From assembly GCA_016222805.1 (NCBI GenBank), contig JACRQG010000007.1, positions 434,001 to 498,000 of the forward strand: DNA of 64,000 nt, read 5' to 3'. The position numbers were made by a program, and so were the translations under genes. This document shows, in pieces, positions 19,043 to 29,400 of this stretch. The notes beneath the pieces were generated by a model, which worked only from the letters and a program-made list of their open reading frames with translations, ran no database searches and was not told the origin of the DNA. Position 1 is the stretch's first letter. Every line of letters starts with the position of its first letter. Origin of the DNA: Verrucomicrobiota bacterium. Lineage in GTDB: Bacteria; Verrucomicrobiota; Verrucomicrobiia; Opitutales; Opitutaceae.

Positions 19043-22000
19043 GCGCGCCGCGCCGGGCGAAGCGCGAGGAAGAGCGAGGCGGCGAGCAGCGCGGCACCGA
19101 AGACGGCGAGCGTGAGATTGCGCGTGAAGTTGCGGGGCCAGTAGCGGAAGGTCACCCGATATTCGCCGACGGCGTCGATGACAACGCCCTGGAAACAGTG
19201 GTTCACGCGCACCAGCGCGGCGTCGCGACCATTGATCTCGGCCCGGAAATCCTCGGGCCACCAGGCTTCGTTGAAGACCACGAGTCCGGGGCCGTTGGCC
19301 CGGACGGTGAAGGTCGTGGAGTTCTCGGTCAGCCGGTAACTGGTGGCCGGGATGACGGTGGTCTCGCCGGGCTCCCGGGCCAGCCGGGCCACCGCCGCCG
19401 CCGCATCGGTGTCGGCCGCCTGCACCGCGGCGAAAGGCCGCCCCGCGGCGGCGCGGAGGCGCGTCACGAGATCCGCCGGATGCTGGTACGTGGCGACCCG
19501 GTCCGCGAAGAACGCGCGCGGCCACGCGGTGGGGCTCTCGTAGACGTCGAGATCGGCGACCTGCCGCAGTTTCAGCGACTGGCCCAGCACGCCCTGGTCA
19601 CTGGCCCGATCGAAATAGTAACGGACATTGAGGGCGTCGAAGAACGGCCGGGCCTGGGCGATGTCCTTGGCCTCGGCATAAAACCGCCAGTCCCACAGCC
19701 GCTGCACGCCGGAGGATCCCATCAGCTCCCGCACGTGCGGGTTCACGAGCGCGTCGGGACCGTGGATGGTCTCGAGGCCGTACACGCCGGTCCAGCCCGG
19801 GAAGACGGCGCGCGCGACCTGCATCGCCGGCGATCGGGCGTGGAAGTTGGCGCGCACGGTCGGGCGGCTGGTGAAGTCCTCAAATCCGACCGCGGCGGAG
19901 TGGTGGCCGTGGCGCCAGAGCAGCATGAGCACGCAGCCGGCCGCGACCAGCATCCCGGCAGAGGTCCACGCCCCGCGCCGCAACGAACGGCGGACGATCC
20001 ACGCGAGGCCGGCCGACGCCAGCAGCAGGGAGATCAGGTAGTCCCAGATGAACGGCGAGATCGCGAGCACCTGGCCGGGTTGGTGGACCGTGAAGATCGG
20101 GCCGAAGATCGGACGATGGGCGGCCTGCCGAAACGCCACCCAGCCGAACACCAGGACAAAGAGCAGGAGGGCGCCGATCGCGAGATCCCCGCGGCCGTCG
20201 GGTGTGCCGAGGCGCTGCCGCGCCGCGGCGAATCCGATCCCTGCCACCACCGACCAGAGGACGATGAGCGCACAGGAGAAGGTGTTGTCGAGGTGCGCGA
20301 TGTTGCCGAGGAACGGCAGCGTCACAATCCACTGCGGCGGCACGAGTCCGAACGCCAGCGCGAGGGGGAGGAGCGAACTGGCGGCCAGGGCCAGGATGGC
20401 CCGCCGGGCAAAGTGCTGGCGCAGCGTGGCGAGAAAATAGAGGCAGCCGAGGAGAAGGAGGAAATTGAGCGACGGGCTGAAAACCTGATCCTTCGACATC
20501 AGCGGCCGGTAGAAAATCTCGTCAAAGGCGCCGAGGAGCAGGGAGGGCTGAATCTGGTAGGCGCTGGCGGCGTTGTAGCCGGTGTAGGCCTTCTTGAGCG
20601 TCTGCAGGAAGGTGGCCCACACGGGCATCGTGAGCAGGACGAAAAGGAAGCCGTACCAGGCGAGCGTACCGATTTGGGCGATCCGGTTGCGCCAGGTGCC
20701 GCCGGCCAGGAGCACGATGCAGAGCCCGGAGAAGTTCACGCAGACGAGCAGCATGTAGGCTTCCTTGACCGTGCCGCTGTTCATGAGCGCGAGGTTGGAG
20801 ACCACGAGCGAGGCGGCCCAGAGGTTCATCGCGCGGCGGTCCCGCGCCCCCGCCAGCCGGACGAGGCCGTACAGCGGCCATGGGGCGTAGCAGAGGCTGA
20901 AGTAGGCGGGGTGGTTCACGCGGTAGAGAAAAAAGCCGATGAACGGAGCCGCGGCGGCGACCACCAGGGCGGGGAGCAGGGGATCCAGCGGGCTACGGTT
21001 CGAAGGGATCCCGGACGTGACTTCCGCGCCTCCGGTCCCTGGGTCGCGAAGCAGCGCGAGCACCGTCAGCCCGAGGCCGGTGGCGAAAAGCCACTTCGCC
21101 AGGAGGTACTTCAGATCCCAGGCCCACGCGGCGCCGTTGGCGGCAATGACCAGGAAGTGCAGCGGATCGCCGAACATCGACTGTCCCTGGGCCAGGAGCG
21201 GTACGCCGAGGGCATTGTAGCGATTCCACAGGGGCAACTCGCCGCCGAGCAGCGCGCGATGCTGGATCATCGAGAACGGCACGTGCTGCCACATGATCGC
21301 GCCCACGTCCGAGAGCTTCACATCGGTGGTTTCACCGGACTTGTACCCGGGCAGTGTCGGAAACTCGTCGTACAGCAGGGTCGTTCCAAGATTGGGGGAG
21401 ACCAGGCTCTTGCCGAGGAACACCACGGGATAGGCGCTGAGCACCACGGCGACGGCGGCAAGGGCGGCGACGGCGGCGGCGGGACGCCGGTCCAGGGACG
21501 AAACCAGGTCGGAGGTGGCGCGGCGCAGCCGCGGGACAAACTCGAACAGCGCCAGCACGGAAACCAGGCCGGCGAAGAGGGGCAGGGCGCGAGGCGGAAG
21601 TTCGCCGGCGAAGTCGCGCCAGTGGTCCCGCACGCGCAGCGCCGGGCGCAGGGGCGCGATGAGCTGGGGGTCGCCGCTCCCCGGCGCGGTCGTGACCTCG
21701 AGCCGATTCGGTTGGGCGACCAGCCGGGCGATTTCCTGCACCGCGGTGAAATCGGCGAGGCGGAGGTCCGCGAGTTCGCGGCCGCTGCGCGAGACCACGC
21801 GCATCGAGTGGATCACCAGCGTGGCTCCATTCTCCGGAGGATCCATCCGCAGGGCGGAAAACGTGCCGGCAGGAATGGAAAGGTAGCAGGTCTGCGGCGC
21901 GGGGGAGGGCGGAATGGCGACCCGTCCCGTGAGTTCCTCGCGGAAGCCGCCGCCGTCGTCATAAAAGAGCTGGAGGCTCGCGGCGGCCGGGCTGGTCAGC

Positions 22001-22116
22001 CGGGCTTCGACGCGAAATCGATCCACCCGCATCTTCGCCGAAGGCAGGAACGGCAGCGCCGCGACGACGCTCAGGAGCGCCGCCGCGAGCAATGCCGGGA
22101 CCGTCAGGTACTTCAT
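19039..22116 (-). CDS. YfhO-like large membrane protein (putative GT-C glycosyltransferase)
   Basis: 1025 aa polytopic protein; YfhO-like features such as WQHVPFSMIQHRALLGGELPLWNRYNALGVPLLAQGQSMFGDPLHFL. Confidence 0.8.
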   Translation of the reverse strand: MKYLTVPALLAAALLSVVAALPFLPSAKMRVDRFRVEARLTSPAAASLQLFYDDGGGFREELTGRVAIPPSPAPQTCYLSIPAGTFSALRMDPPENGATLVIHSMRVVSRSGRELADLRLADFTAVQEIARLVAQPNRLEVTTAPGSGDPQLIAPLRPALRVRDHWRDFAGELPPRALPLFAGLVSVLALFEFVPRLRRATSDLVSSLDRRPAAAVAALAAVAVVLSAYPVVFLGKSLVSPNLGTTLLYDEFPTLPGYKSGETTDVKLSDVGAIMWQHVPFSMIQHRALLGGELPLWNRYNALGVPLLAQGQSMFGDPLHFLVIAANGAAWAWDLKYLLAKWLFATGLGLTVLALLRDPGTGGAEVTSGIPSNRSPLDPLLPALVVAAAAPFIGFFLYRVNHPAYFSLCYAPWPLYGLVRLAGARDRRAMNLWAASLVVSNLALMNSGTVKEAYMLLVCVNFSGLCIVLLAGGTWRNRIAQIGTLAWYGFLFVLLTMPVWATFLQTLKKAYTGYNAASAYQIQPSLLLGAFDEIFYRPLMSKDQVFSPSLNFLLLLGCLYFLATLRQHFARRAILALAASSLLPLALAFGLVPPQWIVTLPFLGNIAHLDNTFSCALIVLWSVVAGIGFAAARQRLGTPDGRGDLAIGALLLFVLVFGWVAFRQAAHRPIFGPIFTVHQPGQVLAISPFIWDYLISLLLASAGLAWIVRRSLRRGAWTSAGMLVAAGCVLMLLWRHGHHSAAVGFEDFTSRPTVRANFHARSPAMQVARAVFPGWTGVYGLETIHGPDALVNPHVRELMGSSGVQRLWDWRFYAEAKDIAQARPFFDALNVRYYFDRASDQGVLGQSLKLRQVADLDVYESPTAWPRAFFADRVATYQHPADLVTRLRAAAGRPFAAVQAADTDAAAAVARLAREPGETTVIPATSYRLTENSTTFTVRANGPGLVVFNEAWWPEDFRAEINGRDAALVRVNHCFQGVVIDAVGEYRVTFRYWPRNFTRNLTLAVFGAALLAASLFLALRPARRA

Positions 22117-22205
22117 GCGGAAGCATGAGCTTCGCGGAAAGTCCGGCGGCCCGACAAGGAATTATCGGATGGCCAGCGCCGAGGACGGGGCTGGCGGGTT
22201 TGCCC

Positions 22206-24152
22206 TCAGGCCGCCGGCCGATCAGCCTTTGCTCCCCGACGGGGTCCCAGGAGGGCGTACGCCGCGAGCGCGAGGGTGATCCCGACCGTGATCTGCAGCA
22301 GCAGGAGCCCGTGCTTGGTCGCCTGCCAGGCGCAGTACGACAGCGGGCCCATCACGACGGGGCCGCTGAAAGCGAACCAGCGGGAAGGATCCTGATCCCG
22401 CGCGACGATCCGGTAGGGCACCGAAGGGGCGGCGACTTGGGCGCTCCGCCACGCGTCGCCGGGGAGGCGCGACGGTGTCACCGTGGCGAGCAGCGCATCA
22501 TCGGCGGCGGCCCGCAGTTCCAGCGCGAGTCCGGGTTGTCCCAGGTGCCCGGCGGTTTCGAAGATCAAGCGGCTGCCTCGGCCCGGAGGGGGGAGGGGCT
22601 GGCTCCGCCATTCTCCCGTCGGCGTGCCTCCCGCCTCGGGAGCGCCGTGGCTTCCCCACGTCGGCGCGAAGTCGAGGGGGGGCGTCGCGGGAGAAAGCCC
22701 GTGGCGCGGCGGGCGGTTGGGATCGGCGGTGCGGGCGTCGTTGTCGCGGAACGGCGAATCTCCCGCGATCTGCGGAGCGACCGTCAGTGGCGGACGGACC
22801 GGGACCGGCATCAGGGCGCGGAGATGCGGATCCGCGAGGCGATCGATCAACCCCTGTGCGGAAGGATAGGGAATATCCGGATAGGCCAGCTGCCGCGGGT
22901 CGTCGGTCGCGAGGTAACGGCGCAGGTGTCCCTCGGCCTTCCGGTAGTATTTCACGGCATCGGGCAGTTCAATGCGGAAGGTGCCGTCGAGCTGGGGGTG
23001 CAGGCCGAAACCGAGCACGAGCAACCATCCTAGGGCGAAGATCCCGAGGCCGAGACGGGCCTTCGTTTGCGTCGTGGACGAATGCAGCCAGGCGAGGGCC
23101 AGTCCGTTGATGGCGACGCCGAAGGAAAGCGTGTCCATGTAACGCGACGCCGGATAGTCAGCTCCCGCTCCGCGGGCGTAGGCGGTGGCGGCGATCTGCA
23201 GGACTACCCAGCCGCCGAGGGCGGCGAGAACGGGACCGGCCCGGGAACTCGCAGGCGCGGCGGTGGCTTCCCCCGCGCCGGACGGGCCGGCCGGGCGAGG
23301 GGAGGCGAGGACGTGCGCAAGGGTGAGCAGCCAGGGGAGCCAGAGCACGAGCGCGTACCAATTTCGTTCGCGCCACGGCCACTGCAGGCTGTGCAGCATG
23401 CTGAAGACAAAATCGTGCACCGACCTCGCCTTCATGTGCTGATGCCAGTCCACCTCGATGCGGGCGGCGAAGCCGACAGCGATCAAGACACACGCGAGGG
23501 CGAGGGTGGGCCAGGCCTGCCGCCCGGGAATTTCCCGGCGCAGGAGGCGCCACGCAACCACGGCAGAGACCGTCGCCGCCGCGAGGAGGCCGGATCCCAT
23601 GGAGCCGAGCACGAGGATGGCGGCGAATGCCCCCAACCACCACCCTCGCGACCCGGGGCGATGGAAGGGCAGGGTGGCGATGGTCAGGAACGAGAGCCCG
23701 ACGAGCCAGTACTGCTGCGAATGAAAGCCGCCCAGGACGTTCTGCCACGCGACCGGCGGGGCGAAGAGCCCCACCAGCAGCAGGAAGAGCGGTGCCAGCC
23801 AGGCGCGGGACACCCAGCGGGCGGCCGCGAGCCACAGCGCCGCGGCGATCGCGGCATGCAGCATGGCGTTGGTCACCGCCTCCAACCGGGAATCCCACTG
23901 GCCGTTGAGCACCGTCAGGGACAGGTTGTGCAGCTTGGTCAGGATGACGCGGTGCTCGTTGTGCGGGTGAAACAGGTGCCGGACGAAATTGTCCTTTCCG
24001 TACCACGGGGAAAGGAGTTCTCCGGCCTCGGCATCCCACTGGTCCCAGTCCGGCATGGGCGAACCCCAGCGGTCGAACGTCGCCCACTTCGCGGTGGCGA
24101 TGATCAGGAAGAGGCAAAGGGCGAGCGCGGCGTTAAGGACTCTCGGCGACAC
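22206..24152 (-). CDS. Polytopic membrane protein (putative glycosyltransferase) with C-proximal beta-sandwich-like module
   Basis: 648 aa; PMPDWDQWDAE, many TM segments; VARDQDPSRWFAFSGP module. Confidence 0.75.
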   Translation of the reverse strand: MSPRVLNAALALCLFLIIATAKWATFDRWGSPMPDWDQWDAEAGELLSPWYGKDNFVRHLFHPHNEHRVILTKLHNLSLTVLNGQWDSRLEAVTNAMLHAAIAAALWLAAARWVSRAWLAPLFLLLVGLFAPPVAWQNVLGGFHSQQYWLVGLSFLTIATLPFHRPGSRGWWLGAFAAILVLGSMGSGLLAAATVSAVVAWRLLRREIPGRQAWPTLALACVLIAVGFAARIEVDWHQHMKARSVHDFVFSMLHSLQWPWRERNWYALVLWLPWLLTLAHVLASPRPAGPSGAGEATAAPASSRAGPVLAALGGWVVLQIAATAYARGAGADYPASRYMDTLSFGVAINGLALAWLHSSTTQTKARLGLGIFALGWLLVLGFGLHPQLDGTFRIELPDAVKYYRKAEGHLRRYLATDDPRQLAYPDIPYPSAQGLIDRLADPHLRALMPVPVRPPLTVAPQIAGDSPFRDNDARTADPNRPPRHGLSPATPPLDFAPTWGSHGAPEAGGTPTGEWRSQPLPPPGRGSRLIFETAGHLGQPGLALELRAAADDALLATVTPSRLPGDAWRSAQVAAPSVPYRIVARDQDPSRWFAFSGPVVMGPLSYCAWQATKHGLLLLQITVGITLALAAYALLGPRRGAKADRPAA

Positions 24153-24300
24153 GAATAGCCGGCGACAGCAACCGAACGGCCCACGGGCTCAAGCTTACAA
24201 TGCGATCCGTCGGGCAGCGCGGCACCTCTCGGCTGCTGGCTGGCCCGGAATCGGGAGCGGCGCTTGGTCGGGCCTGCGGTGCCGAAACGTCCAGACGGGG

Positions 24301-25140
24301 TTAGCGGACGCCGCCCAGGCCCGGGGTGCGACTTGCCCATTCGGCGAACGGTTCCGCCTCGGGGCGGAGGGCTGCGGCAGGAACTCCGCCTGTCCGGATT
24401 CGAAATGCCTCGGCCTGGGCGCGCGCGAGCCAGCCCTTGTGGACCCGCAGGACTGCCAGGATGCCGTTGGGGCAGTCGGCCGGAAAGGGAGCGGCGAGGT
24501 GCAGCAGTTCCCAGCGGAGGCGGCACGGAGGCCAGCAAGTAAGGGTCGCCAGCAGTTCCTCCACGTTCGCGGGTTCAAAGGTGTGGAAGTGGATGTTGAT
24601 GTCCTCGCCGCGGCGGACCATCTCGTGCAGGCCGCGGGCGAAGTCGGCGCGGCGGCCGGGCACGTCCTCGGCCGGCGTCGCGGGCTCGAAGCGGCTCCAG
24701 TCGACCTCGCCGGCAAATTCGTCGATGTGCGTGGGATCGCACGCCGTGGTCCCGCGGAGGTAGTCGTCGAGCAGGTGGGACACGGGCGTCAGCGTGCGGG
24801 AGTGATCCCAGGTGGCCCGCCGATCCGGCACCACAAAGTAGAGGAGGCCGCCCGGCCGGACCACCCGGTACCATTCGGCGAGGGCGGCGACGGGATTGGC
24901 GGCGTGTTCGAGGACGTGCGACGCGATGACGTAGTCGAGGGAGTGGTCGTGGAAGGGGAGGGCGGTCGCGTGGCCGTAGAAGTCGGCCAGGTTGGGTTCG
25001 GCGCCGAACGACTTGAAGCAGTCGACATAGACCGGACGCGGGTCGAGCCCCGGCACCGGCGAGGTGCCGGGCCCGATCTCGACGCCGTGCAGGCCGGTGC
25101 GCGGCGGGAGCCACCGGGCGATCGTTTCCGCGTGGGTCAT
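24301..25140 (-). CDS. Class I SAM-dependent methyltransferase
   Basis: GVEIGPGTSPVPGL, DYVIASHVLEHAANPVAALAEWYRVVRPGG. Confidence 0.88.
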   Translation of the reverse strand: MTHAETIARWLPPRTGLHGVEIGPGTSPVPGLDPRPVYVDCFKSFGAEPNLADFYGHATALPFHDHSLDYVIASHVLEHAANPVAALAEWYRVVRPGGLLYFVVPDRRATWDHSRTLTPVSHLLDDYLRGTTACDPTHIDEFAGEVDWSRFEPATPAEDVPGRRADFARGLHEMVRRGEDINIHFHTFEPANVEELLATLTCWPPCRLRWELLHLAAPFPADCPNGILAVLRVHKGWLARAQAEAFRIRTGGVPAAALRPEAEPFAEWASRTPGLGGVR

Positions 25141-25184
25141 ACGATGGACGCTCCACCCGCCGGGGCGGGCGCTTCGCGGGGCAC

Positions 25185-25221
25185 GGAAAAAAGCAGAGTG
25201 TAACCTAATCGGTTACATTCT
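25185..25221 (-). terminator. Rho-independent terminator (minus strand)
   Basis: Minus strand reads AGAATGTAACC-GATTA-GGTTACACTCT-GC-TTTTTT: 11-bp stem with one wobble position, 5-nt loop, T6 tract; about 77 bp past the stop at 25298. Confidence 0.8.
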
Positions 25222-25297
25222 CCCCATTCCGGCGCGGCCGGGGGCGGAGCGTGGATCGTCCGGTCGGCGGTGGAAAGGCGAGGCGGCGCGGGCGATT

Positions 25298-26293
25298 TCA
25301 CGGCGAGGAGGCGACCGCGAGGAGGTTGTAGTGGAGCGGCGTACCCTCGATCGTGCGGAGCGGATACGGCGTGTGGAAACGCAGTTCGACGTGCGCGTAG
25401 AACTCCCGGAGCAGCGCCCCCAGGCTCCAGCGTGTGAAGAAGTTCACATGGGTGGCTTCCAGCATGTGCCAGGGCGTGGCGAGATGATCCCAGAGGTAGC
25501 CCAGGAGTTCGCAGTTGGGCACGGAGACGATCAGGCGGTGCGGAGCGACGCGGGCGATTTCCCGGAGGAACGGCCGGGGATCGTCGATGTGCTCCAGGAC
25601 TTCGATGCACAGTGCCGCGTCGAACGCGGCATCCGCAAACGGAAGCGTGCGGCCATCCACCTGCCGGTGCGGCAGGCCGAGGCGCGCGAGTTCGGCGCAG
25701 TCGGCCGGATTCACCTCGGCGCCGAGCCATTCATAACCGTCGGCCAGGAGTCCGCGGCCGTAGGAACCAAAGCCACAGCCGACAGCAAGCAGCCGGGCGG
25801 GGGGTGGGCCAAGGTAACGGCGGAGCAGGCCGGCCAGTTCACCGCTGCCTTCGTGCTGCGAAGGTCCCACCGCCCAGATGTTGTCGTGGCGCTGAATCGC
25901 GGTCGTGCGCGAATCCAGCAGCACGCCAAAGTGATTGGTGCGGTAGTCGCGGTCGAGGGGAGTGGCGGCCGTGCGGTCGAGGATGACGGTGTGCGTGCCA
26001 TCCCGGAGGCGGGCCCGCAGGGAGAGCGGGAAGGCCCCGCGGTCCGCGGGCGGACTCGGATGGTGGGCGAAGAGTTCAAAGCCCGTCGGCGTGCCGGGCG
26101 GCAGGTTGAAAGCCGCGGAGACATCGGGACGCTCAAACAGGACGCGCGTCTCTCCAATGAGGGTGTCCTCAGCCCAAGCTTCAACGACCGCGATCTGCGG
26201 TTGGTCGGCCTTGAGCCAAAGCCAGCCGCGGACGAGAAAGCACAGCGGATCGACCAAGGTGCCGGCAGCGGGTTCGTCCAGGTGGGCGGGCAT
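25298..26293 (-). CDS. Class I SAM-dependent methyltransferase with N-terminal accessory domain
   Basis: LLAVGCGFGSYGRGLLADGYEWLGAEVNPADC, LCIEVLEHIDDPRPFLREIARV. Confidence 0.86.
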   Translation of the reverse strand: MPAHLDEPAAGTLVDPLCFLVRGWLWLKADQPQIAVVEAWAEDTLIGETRVLFERPDVSAAFNLPPGTPTGFELFAHHPSPPADRGAFPLSLRARLRDGTHTVILDRTAATPLDRDYRTNHFGVLLDSRTTAIQRHDNIWAVGPSQHEGSGELAGLLRRYLGPPPARLLAVGCGFGSYGRGLLADGYEWLGAEVNPADCAELARLGLPHRQVDGRTLPFADAAFDAALCIEVLEHIDDPRPFLREIARVAPHRLIVSVPNCELLGYLWDHLATPWHMLEATHVNFFTRWSLGALLREFYAHVELRFHTPYPLRTIEGTPLHYNLLAVASSP

Positions 26294-26404
26294 GGTGCGC
26301 GAAAAGGTGGCTGGATCCTGGACCGCGGGTTCCGGCGAGCGTGCGGCAGCGTGGCGTTTTTTCCGCAGGGCGGGCGGGCCGCGGTCAGGGACGGCGCGCG
26401 GCGC

Positions 26405-29400
26405 TCACTTCAGCGGCGGCCAGTCGCGGGGCGGGAGGGCGAGGGTGAAATCGTTGATCGTGAGCGTGAGGTTGGGGTTGTACGCCGGGTCGTTGTCCAG
26501 CAGTTTACCCCACGTGGCGCGCATGTACTCGACCTCGCTGCGGAAACGATCGCGCTTCTCCAGCGTGTCATCCTTGCCGCGACTGGCGCTTTCGTGGTGG
26601 TAGAGTTCGGCGTAGGGTGTCCAGAGGTTGCGGTAGCCGGCGGCGCGGACCTTCAGGCAAAAGTCGACGTCGTTGAAGGCGACCTTGAGTTGCTCGGCGT
26701 TCAGTCCGCCGACCTCGAGGTAGAGGTCGCGCCGGATGACGAGGCAGGCCGCGGTGACGGCGCTGAGGTTCTGCTGGAGATAGTTGCGGTGGGCCTGGCC
26801 CGCGGCGCCGCGCGGGTGGGTTTGCCACGCGTGCGCGGCGACTCCCCCGACGCCGAGGATCACCCCGGCGTGCTGGATGCGGTCGTCCGGGTAGTAGAGC
26901 TTGGCTCCGACGCAGCCGATCTCCGGGCGAAGGGCGTGCGACACCATCTCGTGCAGCCAGTCGCCGTGGATGACCTCGAGGTCGTTGTTGAGCAGGCCGA
27001 CCAGCGGGGCGTCGGTCTGGGCGACGCCAAAATTGTTCAGCGCGGAGTAGTTGAACTCGCCCGGGAAATGCACCACGCGGACGCGGGGGGCCGCGCCGGT
27101 TTCGGCGACCCCGGCCGCCGGCGCGGCCTCCAGCTCGCGCAGGTAGTCGAGCGTGGCCGGATCGTCGCTGTCGTTGTCGACGATGAGGAGATCGAAGTTC
27201 GGGTAGGTGGTCTTGGAACGGAGGCTCTCGACGCAGGGGCGCAGGACCTCCAGGCGGTTGCGCGTCGGAATGACGAGCGTGATCCGCGGCGCGGGATCAG
27301 GGACCGGGTAATGGACACGCCAGTACGAGCCCTTGGTGGGGGAGATGGTCGCCTCGACGCCGGTGCGCACGAAGTGCTCGGTGATGACCTTGGCGGCGGC
27401 GGTGGCGGCCCAGGGCTTTTCGCCGATCAGCATCGCGGTGGAGCCCGGCACGCTGCGCCAGTGGTAGAGAATCTTCGGGATGTGGCGGATGCGCTCGGCG
27501 GAGGTGCGCTCGATCACGCGCATGGCGAGATCCCAGTCCTGCGAGCCCTCGTAGCCGACGCGGAAGCCGCCGACCTCGCGCACGAGGAGCGTGCGGTAGA
27601 CGCCGAGGTGGCTGATGTAGTTCTGGACGTTGAAGAGATCGGGATTCCAGTCCGGCTTGAAGTAGTGGTCGTAGCGGTGGCCGTTCTCGTCGATCTTGTC
27701 CTCGTCGCTGTAGACGAGATCGGCGTCGGGATGGGCGTCGAGTTCGAGGGCGACGCAGGCGAGGGCGTGGGGCCGGAGGACGTCGTCGTGGTCGAGGAGC
27801 GCGATGTACTCCCCATGGGCGAGGGCGAGGGCGGAGTTGGAGGCGGCGGAGATGTGGCCGTTGGTCTCGCGGAACACGACCTTGATGCGCTGGGGATCCT
27901 TTTGCTGGTAGCGCTGGAGAACCTTGCGGACGTGGGGCTGCTTCGAGGCGTCGTCCGCGATGCACAGCTCCCACTTGTCGTAAAGCTGGCGGCGGACCGA
28001 CTCGATCGCGGCGACGAGCAGCTTTTCCGGGGTGTTGTACACCGGCACGATCACGGAGATGAGCGGGCGGCGCGTGAGCTGTGCGAGCTTCGCGCGAATC
28101 TGCACGGCGCTCTCGGGCGTGAGGGAGTCGTAGGCGGCGACCCAGGCGCCGTACGTGTTGGGGGGAGGCGGCGCGGCCTTGGCGGAGCGCCGGACGTGCC
28201 GGGCGTGGGCCACGTACCAGGCCCCGGTTTCGTCCTGCACCTCGACCACGAACAGATGCGAGCCGTAACGCGGCACGGGGATCTTCACCTGCCAGCCGCA
28301 GCGCTCGGCGCCGGGGTAGTCCCGGAAATGGTCGAGCACATCGAGGCGCTCGTCGCCGAACACGGCGTGGGCGGACTTGTCGCCGAGGCGCGCGCGGACC
28401 GCCTGCAGGCGGACGCGGTCGCGGTGGAGCGACCAGCCGCGGACGCTAAGGGTGTCGGAGACCGTCGACCAGTCCTGCGGGTAGTCGATGTTGCCGAGCA
28501 GTCGCGGCGACGCGGCAGGCGGGGCGGGCTTGTCGAAAAGCTGGCGGCGCAGCGCGCGGAGGGGCGTGGTGACCTTCCACGAGAACGAGGACTGGATCTT
28601 GGCGAGTTTCTCGTCGCGGGAACGGACCACGGCCTCGACCTGGGCGAGCTTGTCGGCGGCGACGGCGAGTTCGGCGGCGTGCGCGGCGCGGAGCTGGGCT
28701 TCGGCCTGGCGGGCGAGTTCCCGCAGGTGTTCCTGTTCGCGGAGGCCGGCGGCGGTTTCGGCCCGGGAGTCCGCGAGGGCCTGCTGGGTCAGGGCGAGCT
28801 CGTCCTTGAGGGCGACGATCTCGGCGTCGGCCCCGAGGAGGGCGTTCTCGTAGGCGGTGACCTGCTGGCGGGCGGTGCGGAGCAGGGCGTCGGCCTGTTC
28901 GCGGCGCACCTTGTGCTTCTCGCATTCCTGCGCGATGTGGTCGGCGTAATTCTGGGTGAGTTCGCGGGCCTTCTCGAGGCCGGCGGCGTGTTCGCGACAG
29001 GCGGCCAGCAGGGCCTCGATGTTCTTGACGTGATTCTGGGTCAGTTGCTCGCGCTGGGCGATGGCGTCGCGGTCGGCCTGGACGGCGGCGATGCGCTGGC
29101 GGGCGGAGGTTTCGATGCTCTGCTCGAGCTGCCGCACGGTGCGGGCGAGCAGGGCGGTCTGGTCGGCGAGCTGGCGGGCCGCGGGGTCGTCGATGGCGGC
29201 GGCGGCTTCGTTGAAGCGATCGGCGAGCAACGCGGCAAACAGGGTGGCGTCCGTCGTGGTGGCATCGCGCAGGGCGGACCAGCCGGCGCTGGCCGGCCGA
29301 TCCAGGGTCGCCTGGTAGAACGTGGCGAGGCCGTGGGTATTGGCGGCGAGATCGAAGAGCTGGCGGGCGAAGCCAGCGGCATTGGCGCCGAGGCTGGCGC

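Noticed and set aside
18433-22128. 1231-aa plus-strand ORF including KTGETGKTWKTGETRKTW repeats
   Set aside because: Antisense to YfhO-like and methyltransferase genes; the repetitive peptide is only a translation of the polypurine tract
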